64,000 bases of DNA from Marinobacter panjinensis. GTDB lineage: Bacteria; Pseudomonadota; Gammaproteobacteria; Pseudomonadales; Oleiphilaceae. The stretch spans positions 3,286,001 through 3,350,000 of the forward strand of contig NZ_SZYH01000001.1 of assembly GCF_005298175.1 (NCBI RefSeq), given 5' to 3'. The position numbers and the translations under genes were made by a program. The notes below the pieces were generated by a model. It made no database searches. It was given only the letters and a program-made list of their open reading frames with translations, and was not told where the DNA came from. Shown here piece after piece: positions 43,453 to 52,337 of the stretch. The number at the start of each line of letters is the position of its first letter. The first letter of the stretch is position 1.

Positions 43453-46338
43453 TTATGCCGGCATAATCGCACACAGGGTGCACTTGGTCTCTTGCATCTG
43501 CGTGACCGAGTCATACCCGTATGTCTGAACCGTGTTACTGGATTCACCCAGGACGTAGGGATCGGCACCTTTGGGATACTTGTCCCTCAGGTCCTTACCT
43601 TCCAGGTGTCCACCGAAGTGGAAGGGCATAAAGACCACACCTCTGCCGACGCGCTCTGTGATCATCGCCTTCACCTTGATGCGCGCGCCTTCAGGGCCGG
43701 AAACCCAGACGTCGTTGCCTTCACGAATGTTCAGGTTATTCGCATCGTACGGATTCACCTCGATGAACATGTCCTGCTGCAGTTCCGCCAGCCAGGGATT
43801 CGAGCGAGTCTCGTCACCACCACCCTCATATTCAACCAGACGGCCTGAAGTGAGAATGAGGGGGAAGTCCTTGCTGAAATCCTTCTTCTGAATGGACTCG
43901 TACAGGGTCGGGACACGCCAGAAGTGCTTGTCTTCATACGTCGGATAATCTTTGACCAGATCTCGACGGCTGGTGTACAGGGGTTCACGGTGGAGCGGTA
44001 CGGGGTCCGGGAAGTTCCAGACGATAGCGCGGGCTTTGGCGTTACCAAAGGGTGCACACTCGTGTTTGATGGCAACACGCTGGATACCGCCTGACAGGTC
44101 TGTCTTCCAGTTGGTCTCGGGGCCGGCAACGGCATCAATACTGGCACGCTCTTCGGCCGTCAGGTCGCCATCCCAGCCCAGGTCCATCAACATCTGCATG
44201 GTGAACTCGGGGTAGCCATCCTTGATCTCGGAATTTTTCGAGTAGACGCCTTCGGCAAGCAGGTTCTCGCCGTCGCGCTCGACACCAAAACGGGCACGGA
44301 AGGTGAGGCCGCCCTGGGACACCGGCAACGACATGTCGTAGAGGTTCGGTGTTCCGGGGTGGTTCATCTCCGGGGTGCCCCAGCTCGGCCACGGCAAACC
44401 GTAGATATCACCGTCGCAGGGGCCGCCAACTGCGCGCAGGGTGGTCTTGTCGAAGTGGTGCTGGTTCGCCATGTGCTTTTTCAGGCGTTCCGGCGATTGG
44501 CCAGTATAGCCAATGGTCCACATGCCACGGTTGAATTCGCGCGTGATGTCTTCAATGACCGGCTCGTCGCCTTCAATGGCAATGTTGCGGAACATGCGAT
44601 CGGTAAAACCGAACTTGTCCGCAAACAGCTTCATGATTTCGTGATCGACCTTCGAGTCGAACAGCGGCTCGATGACCTTTTCACGCCACTGGAGCGATCG
44701 GTTGGAAGCGGTTACCGAACCTGAGGTCTCGAACTGGGTTGTTGCAGGCAACAGGTAAGCGCCGTCCTTACGATCGTGCAGCACCGCTGACACGGTGGGG
44801 AAGGGGTCTACGACGACGAGCAGGTCCAGTTTTTCCATGGCCTCCTTCATTTCCAGCATACGGGTCTGCGAGTTGGGTGCGTGACCCCACAGAACCATCG
44901 CCCGGGTGTTATCGGGCTGCCCCAGGTTTTCCTTGGCCTCCAGAACACCATCAATCCAGCGGGACACGGGAATGCCTTTCTCGTTCATCATCGCGCGGGA
45001 CTTGCCATCTTTGTCCCAGACCGCAAAGCGGCCTTTCAGCCAGTCCAGGTCTTCTTCCCATACTCGGGCCCAGTGGGCCCAGGAGCCAGCGGCCAGGCCA
45101 TAGTAGCCGGGCAGCGTATCGGCAAGGACACCAAGGTCTGTGGCGCCCTGAACGTTGTCGTGTCCACGGAAGATGTTGGTGCCGCCACCGGGAACGCCCA
45201 TGTTGCCAAGTGCCAGCTGCAATATGCAGTACGCACGGGTGTTGTTGTTGCCATTGGTGTGCTGGGTACCACCCATGCACCAGATCACAGTACCCGGCCG
45301 GTTGTTGACCAGAGTACGCGCCACACGCTCGAGTTGCGCCCCGGGTGCACCGGTAACACGCTCCACTTCCTCCGGGTTCCAGCGTTTTACCTCTTCACGG
45401 ATGTCGTCCATGCCGTACACTCGGGTGCGGATGAACTCCTTGTCTTCCCAGCTGTTCTCGAAAATGTGCCACAACAGGCCCCAGATCAGCGCGACGTCTG
45501 AACCCGGCCGGAAGCGCACATATTCATCAGCGTGAGCCGCAGTTCGCGTGAAGCGCGGATCGCAGACAATGAGCGGCGCGTTGTTCTGTTCTTTGGCTTT
45601 GAGAATGTGCAGCAGCGACACCGGGTGGGCTTCTGCGGGGTTACCGCCGATCAGGAAGATCGCCTGGGAGTTGTGGATGTCGTTGTACGAGTTGGTCATC
45701 GCACCGTAGCCCCAGGTGTTGGCTACGCCGGCGACCGTCGTTGAGTGACAGATCCGGGCCTGGTGATCGACGTTGTTGGTGCCCCAGTAGGCAGCAAATT
45801 TGCGAAACAAATAGGACTGTTCGTTGTTGAACTTCGCACTGCCCAGCCAGTAGACCGAATCAGGGCCGCTTTCGTCGCGAATCTGCAACATCTTGTCGCC
45901 GATCTCGTTGATCGCCTGGTCCCAGGGAATCTTCTGCCATTGCCCGTTGACCATTTTCATGGGGTATTTCAGGCGGCGTTCACCATGACCGTGCTCTCGC
46001 ACCGAGGCGCCTTTGGCGCAGTGGGCGCCCATATTAAAGGGGCTGTCCCAACCGGGCTCCTGGCCGGTCCATACGCCATTCTGAACCTCGGCTTCTACCG
46101 TGCAGCCGACGGAGCAGTGCGTGCACACGGATTTTTTCAGAACGACGTTACCACCTTCGGTTGATGGTGTGGCAGCTCTGACGCGCGTCGACGGCAGCGA
46201 TAAAGCGGCCAGGCCTCCCACTGCGACGCCGGAGGCCGTCAGGAATCCCCTGCGGTCCATGGTCGTTGCGGCGAGGGATGAAAGTAAAGATCCCGCCCGG
46301 GAGCCTTTCGCTACCCCGTTTGTTTTCTTCCTCAACAT
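43453..46338 (-). CDS. fdhA: Formate dehydrogenase alpha subunit (Mo/W-bis-MGD, cysteine type)
   Basis: 961 residues. A twin-arginine signal (DRRGFLTASG near residue 28) exports the folded enzyme. CTHCSVGC with a later HCAKGA binds the proximal 4Fe-4S cluster. The metal ligand is Cys (RICHSTTVAG), encoded by TGT at 45748-45750, where E. coli FdnG has selenocysteine. WGYGAMTNSYNDI and MGGTQHTNGNNNTRAY are further family marks. It oxidises periplasmic formate to CO2. Whether it carries Mo or W is not decided by sequence; tungstate and molybdate uptake genes are both nearby. Confidence 0.94.
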   Translation of the reverse strand: MLRKKTNGVAKGSRAGSLLSSLAATTMDRRGFLTASGVAVGGLAALSLPSTRVRAATPSTEGGNVVLKKSVCTHCSVGCTVEAEVQNGVWTGQEPGWDSPFNMGAHCAKGASVREHGHGERRLKYPMKMVNGQWQKIPWDQAINEIGDKMLQIRDESGPDSVYWLGSAKFNNEQSYLFRKFAAYWGTNNVDHQARICHSTTVAGVANTWGYGAMTNSYNDIHNSQAIFLIGGNPAEAHPVSLLHILKAKEQNNAPLIVCDPRFTRTAAHADEYVRFRPGSDVALIWGLLWHIFENSWEDKEFIRTRVYGMDDIREEVKRWNPEEVERVTGAPGAQLERVARTLVNNRPGTVIWCMGGTQHTNGNNNTRAYCILQLALGNMGVPGGGTNIFRGHDNVQGATDLGVLADTLPGYYGLAAGSWAHWARVWEEDLDWLKGRFAVWDKDGKSRAMMNEKGIPVSRWIDGVLEAKENLGQPDNTRAMVLWGHAPNSQTRMLEMKEAMEKLDLLVVVDPFPTVSAVLHDRKDGAYLLPATTQFETSGSVTASNRSLQWREKVIEPLFDSKVDHEIMKLFADKFGFTDRMFRNIAIEGDEPVIEDITREFNRGMWTIGYTGQSPERLKKHMANQHHFDKTTLRAVGGPCDGDIYGLPWPSWGTPEMNHPGTPNLYDMSLPVSQGGLTFRARFGVERDGENLLAEGVYSKNSEIKDGYPEFTMQMLMDLGWDGDLTAEERASIDAVAGPETNWKTDLSGGIQRVAIKHECAPFGNAKARAIVWNFPDPVPLHREPLYTSRRDLVKDYPTYEDKHFWRVPTLYESIQKKDFSKDFPLILTSGRLVEYEGGGDETRSNPWLAELQQDMFIEVNPYDANNLNIREGNDVWVSGPEGARIKVKAMITERVGRGVVFMPFHFGGHLEGKDLRDKYPKGADPYVLGESSNTVQTYGYDSVTQMQETKCTLCAIMPA

Positions 46339-46428
46339 GTCTCGTACCTCTCTCTTTTTGTTATTCTCGTTTTCCTGGAAATGCGGTCACCCAAGAGCCT
46401 TTCGCAACCTTGAATGACTCACGCTTCC

Positions 46429-46620
46429 TCAAAAGCGAGCCGATTCCAGATACTTTCTTGTGTGCTCAGTGTCACGTAGACCGCTGCTTTTGGGGGCGTC
46501 TGAAGAGACGACCTCGGCTGCGGCGTTCGGTGCTACTGCCACGGCAACGGCAGCTGGAACTGCTGTCGCTGCCATCCGCAAGAAGCGGCGACGGCTGTTA
46601 TCACGCTGTTGGTTGTCCAT
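46429..46620 (-). CDS. Formate-dehydrogenase-region TAT micro-protein
   Basis: 63 residues: a twin-arginine motif SRRRFLRMAATAV, an alanine/valine-rich core and a short tail ending TEHTRKYLESARF. It matches the small 'formate dehydrogenase region TAT target' family found just before alpha-subunit genes. It lies between the TorD-like chaperone and the alpha subunit. The role is not established; it may be a small periplasmic subunit or an export helper. Confidence 0.85.
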   Translation of the reverse strand: MDNQQRDNSRRRFLRMAATAVPAAVAVAVAPNAAAEVVSSDAPKSSGLRDTEHTRKYLESARF

Positions 46621-46662
46621 AGGACACCTCCACCTGGGTTAAGGGATCAGGCAGATCCCCGG

Positions 46663-47274
46663 TTATTGAAGTGCAAATGCCTCGGCCTCTACCGCCATGA
46701 AAGCTCGCCCCAGCGAGCCAACAGGCGCATAGAAAATCGCGGTTTGCGCTTTCTCCAAATCGGTAAAAAACAACGCCGCCCACTTTGCCAGGTGAGCGTC
46801 AAAAAAGGTTTTCTGTGAAGACAGATCGCTGTCGCACTCGAACTCGCCGGTAATGATGCCTGCCATGATTTCACACAGCGTGCCGATGTGATCTTCAGGT
46901 TCTTTAACGTCGTCACTGGCTTTGATGCCCCTGGCCATCAGATCGCCACGCAAATCCGCAAGGGGCTTCTCATTGAGAAAACCGGTGAGGTAATAACTGG
47001 CGTAGGGGAGTAGCTCACCACGGCCGACTCCTATGAAGAGATTGTTGTATTCCCGGTTGGCGTCGTCAGGGGAGGTGCGCTCGGCGAGGGCAGCCACTGT
47101 CCTGGAGGCGGACCCCAGAGTGGTGTCATCACCCTGCAGGGATGCCAGCCCCCGAAGTAGCTCGCTCGTAGGTGGGCCGCTCAGCAAGACACCGAGCAAC
47201 TGATACATCTGGGCCCGGGCGCGCTCTTCGTCGGTGATTGAGCGAGGGCACTGTATTTCAGCCGTGTTGTTCAA
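46663..47274 (-). CDS. TorD/DmsD-family chaperone for formate dehydrogenase
   Basis: 203 residues, all-helical. ARAQMYQLLGVLLSGPP, YNNLFIGVGRGELLPYASYYLTGFLNEKPLADLR and EPEDHIGTLCEIMAGII are the marks of TorD-family redox-enzyme maturation proteins. It probably binds the TAT signal of the alpha subunit until its cofactor is in place. It is the first gene after the promoter with the ATGAACACGTGTTCAT palindrome. Confidence 0.9.
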   Translation of the reverse strand: MNNTAEIQCPRSITDEERARAQMYQLLGVLLSGPPTSELLRGLASLQGDDTTLGSASRTVAALAERTSPDDANREYNNLFIGVGRGELLPYASYYLTGFLNEKPLADLRGDLMARGIKASDDVKEPEDHIGTLCEIMAGIITGEFECDSDLSSQKTFFDAHLAKWAALFFTDLEKAQTAIFYAPVGSLGRAFMAVEAEAFALQ

Positions 47275-47322
47275 AGCTCTGTCCTTTACGTTATTGTTGT
47301 ATGCTTTTTACGACATTAATTC

Positions 47323-47342
47323 ATGAACACGTGTTCATTATA
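47323..47342. promoter_or_regulatory. Palindromic operator overlapping a TATAAT box of the formate dehydrogenase operon
   Basis: ATGAACACGTGTTCAT (47323-47338) is a perfect 16-nt palindrome. On the minus strand a consensus -10 box TATAAT occupies 47342 down to 47337, sharing two bases with it. A repressor bound here would block transcription of the chaperone, TAT micro-protein and alpha-beta-gamma genes. Confidence 0.7.
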
Positions 47343-47362
47343 TATACGCCCAATCAGGTTCG

Positions 47363-47388
47363 GGAGCAATTGCACTTGCAATCGCTCC
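47363..47388 (-). other. Stem-loop after the DUF3306 gene, RNA-strand biased
   Basis: On the minus strand GGAGCGATTGCA pairs with TGCAATTGCTCC, 11 Watson-Crick pairs plus one G-U, 12 nt after the DUF3306 stop. On the plus strand the same position is an A-C mismatch, so the hairpin is best formed in the minus-strand RNA. No U-run follows. Confidence 0.55.
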
Positions 47389-47400
47389 TGATAGCGAAAA

Positions 47401-48042
47401 CTAATGATCAAAACGCATCCGGGGGCGATAACGCGGTGCCGGTTCCGCCTCGGCCTGAGGAATTCCAGGGGCTGCGTTGCCAGCAATGGTCGTGTGCTCG
47501 GCGGCGACGTCGGGCTCGGATTTCTCCGGCAGCTCTTGTTCATCCTGCCCTTTATCAGCTATCCCGACGGGTGCAGTAACTTCCGACGCCTCGGCTGGCG
47601 CCTGAATCTGATCCCCGGCCTGGTCATCCGCTTTCTCATCAACCGCTGGTGTTCTGTCAAAACCCTGCCCCACCTTGTACAGGGTTTTGACGGCGCTGGT
47701 CGCAACAGCGGCGTCGGTAAAATCTTCATCGTAATCATTGAGGCCGTCCAACACCGCCAGTACAGGATTGGATTTCCAGAGTGAGCGCAGGGCCCGGCGG
47801 CGCAGAAGTTCCGGAATTTCTTTTCGCAGGAACCCGGTAATGTCTGTGCCCAGCTCGATGGCGTCCGGGTCAGGCAGGTCGTACTTTTCCAATACCTCCC
47901 GTTCCGGCAGGGCTTCATTGATGGCAAGTTCCTGCTCTTCGGGGGATGGCTCGGGTTCGATAGCCGAAGGAGGGGGGAGCTCGGCCTCTTTGCTGGCGCC
48001 GGTTTTCCTGCGCGACCAACGCTGTAATCGTGACTCAGCCAT
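47401..48042 (-). CDS. DUF3306 protein
   Basis: 213 residues. MAESRLQRWSRRKTG opens the protein, then a helical core IPELLRRRALRSLWKSNPVLAVLDGLNDYDEDF carries the family pattern. The C-terminal third is Glu/Ala/Pro-rich and probably disordered. DUF3306 occurs with DUF3305 and formate dehydrogenase genes; function is unknown. It overlaps the DUF3305 stop by one base (TGATG). Confidence 0.87.
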   Translation of the reverse strand: MAESRLQRWSRRKTGASKEAELPPPSAIEPEPSPEEQELAINEALPEREVLEKYDLPDPDAIELGTDITGFLRKEIPELLRRRALRSLWKSNPVLAVLDGLNDYDEDFTDAAVATSAVKTLYKVGQGFDRTPAVDEKADDQAGDQIQAPAEASEVTAPVGIADKGQDEQELPEKSEPDVAAEHTTIAGNAAPGIPQAEAEPAPRYRPRMRFDH

Positions 48043-48620
48043 CAGTGCACTCTCGGTTTTTTCAAATTGGAGGGGGCGCGGAAAACGTCGCTTTCCTGAC
48101 GAATGCGGGCATCGCCTTTTCCGTCCTCGCTACCATCAACACGGACTTCGTCACGGCGACGTTTCTTGAAAGGCTGTTCGACATAGTGCATGTCGACAAA
48201 TTCTTTGATCCAGGCCGCCATGGACTCGGGAATCGGCACGGCCTCGACGATGCTTTCACCACTGTCCAGAGCATCCAGCGCTTCATGGGCACTGGCGGTA
48301 ACGGTGCTGACAACCCACCCCGATGGAGACCGGTTGGTCTGGTCCCTGTCCATTACGATCCAGACGGAGGGGGAGGCCATGTTCAGGGATACAAGGTAGC
48401 CTTCTACATCGGCGCGAAATAATTCCATCGTCACTGTGCCCGCGTGGTAATCGACGATTTCGCCGTCACGGACCAATTCTTTCCAGAACGCCTCGGGCGC
48501 GCCGGGTATTACAGCAACTGGTTTCCAGACCTCACGAGCCCACTGGGTCACGCCCGGCGACCGGCGAACGACGGCACCGACTTTCAACTCGCGCTTCCAA
48601 CTAGCTACGTTACGGCTCAT
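48042..48620 (-). CDS. DUF3305 protein
   Basis: 192 residues. The core VGAVVRRSPGVTQWAREVWKPVAVIPGA and the segment LELFRADVEGYLVSLNMASPSVWIVMD-type stretch match DUF3305. The C-terminus is basic (KKRRRDEVRVDG). It heads the minus-strand accessory pair and is divergent from the 4Fe-4S protein gene with a palindrome between. No enzymatic motif is visible. Confidence 0.87.
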   Translation of the reverse strand: MSRNVASWKRELKVGAVVRRSPGVTQWAREVWKPVAVIPGAPEAFWKELVRDGEIVDYHAGTVTMELFRADVEGYLVSLNMASPSVWIVMDRDQTNRSPSGWVVSTVTASAHEALDALDSGESIVEAVPIPESMAAWIKEFVDMHYVEQPFKKRRRDEVRVDGSEDGKGDARIRQESDVFRAPSNLKKPRVH

Positions 48621-48745
48621 GACAGATCTCTATACTGCGGCTGAGGCGACAGCTCTACTTTCTATGAAGTTAGCAGAGCGCCGGCAATTAGCCAATTATT
48701 CAATTGTCGAAGGACAAACGGGTGTGGCATCCTCGATGAACGGCA

Positions 48746-48763
48746 TTGAATACGTATACGTAT
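48746..48763. promoter_or_regulatory. Palindrome and TTGAAT box in the divergent accessory promoter
   Basis: ATACGTATACGTAT (48750-48763) is a perfect 14-nt palindrome that overlaps a TTGAAT box (48746-48751) and runs into TATAAA. It lies about 30 nt before the 4Fe-4S protein start. It differs from the palindrome at 47323, so a second regulator may act here. Confidence 0.5.
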
Positions 48764-48790
48764 AAAAATAACTACAAGAGCAGAATTCTG

Positions 48791-50770
48791 ATGAGTGCAC
48801 ATAAAACCCTACTGATATGCACCTGCGACAAGACTCAGTCTCTGGATCCTGAGGCACTGCGAACGGCCGCGTCAGCTGAGCAGGTGATCATGGTGGATCA
48901 ACTGTGCGGCGCCGATATGACAATTGCGGCCGAGCACCTGGGCGGCAGTAATGAGCTGCTTATCGCCTGCCGCCAACAGGCCGCCCTATTCGAGCGTCTG
49001 AGCGAGGACGTAGAGGCCGAAACCGGGCAGTCCGCTCCGCTGAGTACCATCGACATCCGGGATCGCGCTGGCTGGAGTGCCGCGAGCGCAAAACCCGCGC
49101 GCTTGCACGCCAAACAGGCGGCCCTGATGGCCGCGGCCCAGATGCCGGCTCCTGTGGCGCCCGTGAAAACGATTCAGTCCAACGGAGTGTGTTGCATTGT
49201 CGGCCCCACTGAGCAGGCCATCAGGATGGCCGAACTGGTACAGGACGAACTGGGCGTTACCTGTATCGTCAATGATGCCGGGCCGATACAGCTGCCCTCC
49301 GCCAGTTATGATATGGCCAAGGGGCGGTTGACGGGCGCCTATGGCGCACTGGGCAACTTCAAACTGGAGTTCGCCCAGCTTCAGGCCCTGAATCCCTCCG
49401 GTCGCGGCGCTCTCGGGTATGGCGAGGTCAAAGCCACCGCCCATAGTGAGTGCGATGTATTTATCGATTTGCGTGGCGGTGCGCCCGCGTTTCCCCACCA
49501 TGAAAAACGCAACGGCTACTTCTGGGCTGATCCGGCCAAAACCGGAGAACTGGAGCGTATCGCCCTGACGGCCAGGGACCGGGTCGGTGAGTTTGAGAAA
49601 ACCGTGTATTTCAACCTGGAAACCTCCCTGTGTGCCCATTCCAGGGCGAATCAGACCGGCTGTACCCGCTGTCTGGACGTTTGCAGCACCGAGGCGATTT
49701 TCTCTTTCGGCGAGCATGTGCAAATCGATTCGGATATCTGCGCTGGCTGCGGGACCTGTGCAGCGGTCTGCCCGACCTCAGCCATTACCATGAACGAAAC
49801 CCCCTTCGAGGCCCTGACCAAGGCCATGGACGTTATGGCCCGGGTTTATCGTGAGCACACAAACGAATCCCCGCGCCTGGTTATTCATAGCCTGAGCGCT
49901 GGTGCTGACGCCATTGCTTACCTGGCCCGGTACCACGATGGACTGGCGGACGATCTGATCCCGCTGGGGCTGGAGCAAGTTGACCGTATCGGCCACGCAG
50001 AGATTATGGCCGCGTTCGGCGCGGGTTATGCCGAAGTCCTGATCCTGGCTGACAGCGAGATCGATCGCCGGGCAGTTGCGGCGGAAGTTGAGCTGGCTCA
50101 GGCCATGCTCATAGGTACCAGAAACTCTCCCAGTCGGCTCCGCGTAATCGCTGCCGAAGAACTCGGCGAAGCCGGGGATAACGCCGGGCGAGTGAGCGAA
50201 CCGGTCCTGCTGGTTGGTGGCCGCCGGGACATCACGCGAGTCACCGTGGGCGCGATGGCGGACAGGATCGAAGCACCGATCCCCCTGCCGGCGGGCGCAC
50301 CCTATGGTGCCATTGAAATCAACTCCGACAAATGCACGCTCTGTCTGGCCTGCGTATCCCTGTGTCCAACCGGCGCCCTTGGCGATCACCCGGACCGGCC
50401 AGAGGTCCAGTTTACGGAAAACGCCTGCGTTCAGTGCGGCGTGTGCGAGAGCACCTGCCCGGAGACGGCGATCACCCTGGTGCCCCAGCTGGATGTGTCG
50501 AAAGAGGCACTGAGCCCTCGAGCATTGCATGGTGAAGACCCGTTTGAATGTATCAAATGTGGCAGGCCCTTTGGCGTAGCGAGCACCATTAACCGGATCG
50601 TTGAAAAGCTGGAGAACAAACACTGGATGTACAGCAAGTCTGATAATGTCCAGCTCATCAAGATGTGTGACGACTGTCGCGTCAATGCCCAGTTCCACGG
50701 GGATACCGCGCCCATGGCCGGAGGCGAGCGTCCCCGGGTCCGCACCAGTGACGACTACCTCGACAGCTGA
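48791..50770 (+). CDS. Multi-cluster 4Fe-4S protein of formate dehydrogenase accessory operon
   Basis: 659 residues from the ATG beginning MSAHKTLLICTCDKTQSLD; an in-frame ATG at 48746 would add 15 residues and overlap the promoter palindrome. Two double-cluster ferredoxin modules are clear: CTRCLDVCSTEA with CAGCGTCAAVCPTSA (around residue 310-335) and CTLCLACVSLCPTGA with CVQCGVCESTCPETA (around 515-560). The end adds CIKCGRPFG and CDDCR. The family occurs with formate dehydrogenase genes. An electron-transfer or cluster-delivery role in assembly is likely but unproven. Confidence 0.88.
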   Translation: MSAHKTLLICTCDKTQSLDPEALRTAASAEQVIMVDQLCGADMTIAAEHLGGSNELLIACRQQAALFERLSEDVEAETGQSAPLSTIDIRDRAGWSAASAKPARLHAKQAALMAAAQMPAPVAPVKTIQSNGVCCIVGPTEQAIRMAELVQDELGVTCIVNDAGPIQLPSASYDMAKGRLTGAYGALGNFKLEFAQLQALNPSGRGALGYGEVKATAHSECDVFIDLRGGAPAFPHHEKRNGYFWADPAKTGELERIALTARDRVGEFEKTVYFNLETSLCAHSRANQTGCTRCLDVCSTEAIFSFGEHVQIDSDICAGCGTCAAVCPTSAITMNETPFEALTKAMDVMARVYREHTNESPRLVIHSLSAGADAIAYLARYHDGLADDLIPLGLEQVDRIGHAEIMAAFGAGYAEVLILADSEIDRRAVAAEVELAQAMLIGTRNSPSRLRVIAAEELGEAGDNAGRVSEPVLLVGGRRDITRVTVGAMADRIEAPIPLPAGAPYGAIEINSDKCTLCLACVSLCPTGALGDHPDRPEVQFTENACVQCGVCESTCPETAITLVPQLDVSKEALSPRALHGEDPFECIKCGRPFGVASTINRIVEKLENKHWMYSKSDNVQLIKMCDDCRVNAQFHGDTAPMAGGERPRVRTSDDYLDS

Positions 50771-50790
50771 AAAATCAAACAGGACTCAAC

Positions 50791-51636
50791 ATGGTTCAAT
50801 ACACCGAAGTGGGAAAATCCAACCTGATCGGTACCGACGCGCCCCGGCCGCAGGACAAAAATCCGAAGGGCATTGATCGCATCATCGCCATTGCCTCGGG
50901 CAAGGGCGGTGTAGGTAAGTCGACCGTGGCGTCCAATCTGGCGGTTGCGCTGGCCTCGAAAGGTCTCAAAGTGGGCCTGTTGGACGCCGATGTCTACGGC
51001 CCCAGCCAGCCACGCATGCTAGGTGTTTCGGGCCGCCCGTCCAGCCCTGACGGGCACACCATCCTGCCCTTGCGCAATCATGGCGTGACCCTGATGTCAC
51101 TGGGGCTGATGGCGCCGGATGGCGAGGCCATCGTCTGGCGCGGACCCATGCTGATGGGGGCGCTGGAGCAGATGATGAATCAGGTGGACTGGGGTCGGTT
51201 GGACGTGCTGCTGGTGGATCTGCCGCCGGGTACCGGTGACGTGCAAATGACCTTGAGCCAGAAATTTTTCGTGGCGGGCGCCGTTGTGGTCTCGACCCCC
51301 CAGGACATTGCCCTGATGGACGCGCGCAAAGGCATCGACATGTTCAACCGGATGGACGTACCGCTGTTTGGTCTGATCGAAAACATGGCCTCTTTTGTCT
51401 GTGACGGTTGCGGTAAAGAGCACCACCCCTTTGGTTCCGGCGGTGCCCGGGCCGAAGCGGAAAAGCTCGGGGCGCCCTTCCTGGGTGAAATTCCGCTCGA
51501 TCTGGATATCCGGATTGGTTCGGACGGCGGCGTTCCGATTGTGGTGTCCAAGCCGGACAGTCCTCAATCCAGATCTTTTCAGCGCATCGCCGATGAAATC
51601 ATTGCCTCTGAAGTCTACGCACAGGCCATTCGATGA
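50791..51636 (+). CDS. Mrp/NBP35-type P-loop ATPase (Fe-S carrier)
   Basis: 281 residues. SGKGGVGKST is the deviant Walker A, LLDADVYGPSQPRMLG the switch region, VDLPPGTGDVQMTLSQ the Mrp signature and CDGCG the CxxC cluster site. It lacks the N-terminal DUF59 domain of full-length Mrp. It lies 20 nt after the 4Fe-4S protein and probably inserts or carries iron-sulfur clusters for formate dehydrogenase or its helper. Confidence 0.91.
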   Translation: MVQYTEVGKSNLIGTDAPRPQDKNPKGIDRIIAIASGKGGVGKSTVASNLAVALASKGLKVGLLDADVYGPSQPRMLGVSGRPSSPDGHTILPLRNHGVTLMSLGLMAPDGEAIVWRGPMLMGALEQMMNQVDWGRLDVLLVDLPPGTGDVQMTLSQKFFVAGAVVVSTPQDIALMDARKGIDMFNRMDVPLFGLIENMASFVCDGCGKEHHPFGSGGARAEAEKLGAPFLGEIPLDLDIRIGSDGGVPIVVSKPDSPQSRSFQRIADEIIASEVYAQAIR

Positions 51637-52337
51637 TCGAGTCACCTCAATTCCCGCCGCTACTGTCGGGCCAAACCGTGCCCAGGCACACGGATCCTTT
51701 TGACAAGGCCGTTAGCCAGGCCATTGCAGGGGTCGATTCCGGCACGATTTTTTACTCTGAAGCGGGCGATATGTTGCGTGCGGCCCTGGTGCTGGCACCG
51801 GAAACACCTCTGGAGCAAGCCATCCAGGCCGTTTATGTGGCCCAGATAGGCCTGGCCGAGAGTCTGGGAGCACTGGCGCCGCCCGAAGTGCCTGTGCACT
51901 TTCAATGGCCCGACCGCATCAAGGTCAATGGTGCGGTTTGCGGTCGCGTTCGTTTTGCAGCAGATGGAGCAGATCCCCAGGAGCAGCCCAGATGGCTGGT
52001 TATCGGTATCGAAGTGCCCTTTATACCGGCGAACGACGAGCCAGGTCAGAATCCGAACGAAACCTGTCTGCTGGAAGAGGGGTGCAGCGATGTCCAGCCC
52101 ATGGCACTGCTGGAAAGCTGGTCCAAACACACGCTTTTGTGGCTGACCTACTTCATGGATAGCGGGTTCGATCGCGTACACAATGAATGGCGGCCACGCT
52201 GCGACACCCTGGGCAAAATGATCGAGCAACCGAGGCCCGGCATTTTTGTCGGGCTGGATGAGAAAGGCCGGATGCTGTTGCGCCAGGATGTCATGACTGA
52301 AACAGTGAGCTTGATTGAATTCGCGGAGCAAACATGA
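51633..52337 (+). CDS. Biotin/lipoate-ligase-fold protein, degenerate active site
   Basis: 234 residues starting in an ATGA overlap. The fold is suggested by VHFQWPDRIKVNGAVCGRVRF, which aligns with the KWPND region of biotin ligases, and by LLVLAPE-like GDMLRAALVLAPETPL where the ligand loop should be. The Gly/Arg-rich loop (GRGRRGR) is absent and the catalytic Lys after the WPND region is replaced. The C-terminal part may be a DUF4444-like domain. It probably does not ligate biotin or lipoate. The operon setting links it to formate dehydrogenase assembly. Confidence 0.82.
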   Translation: MIESPQFPPLLSGQTVPRHTDPFDKAVSQAIAGVDSGTIFYSEAGDMLRAALVLAPETPLEQAIQAVYVAQIGLAESLGALAPPEVPVHFQWPDRIKVNGAVCGRVRFAADGADPQEQPRWLVIGIEVPFIPANDEPGQNPNETCLLEEGCSDVQPMALLESWSKHTLLWLTYFMDSGFDRVHNEWRPRCDTLGKMIEQPRPGIFVGLDEKGRMLLRQDVMTETVSLIEFAEQT

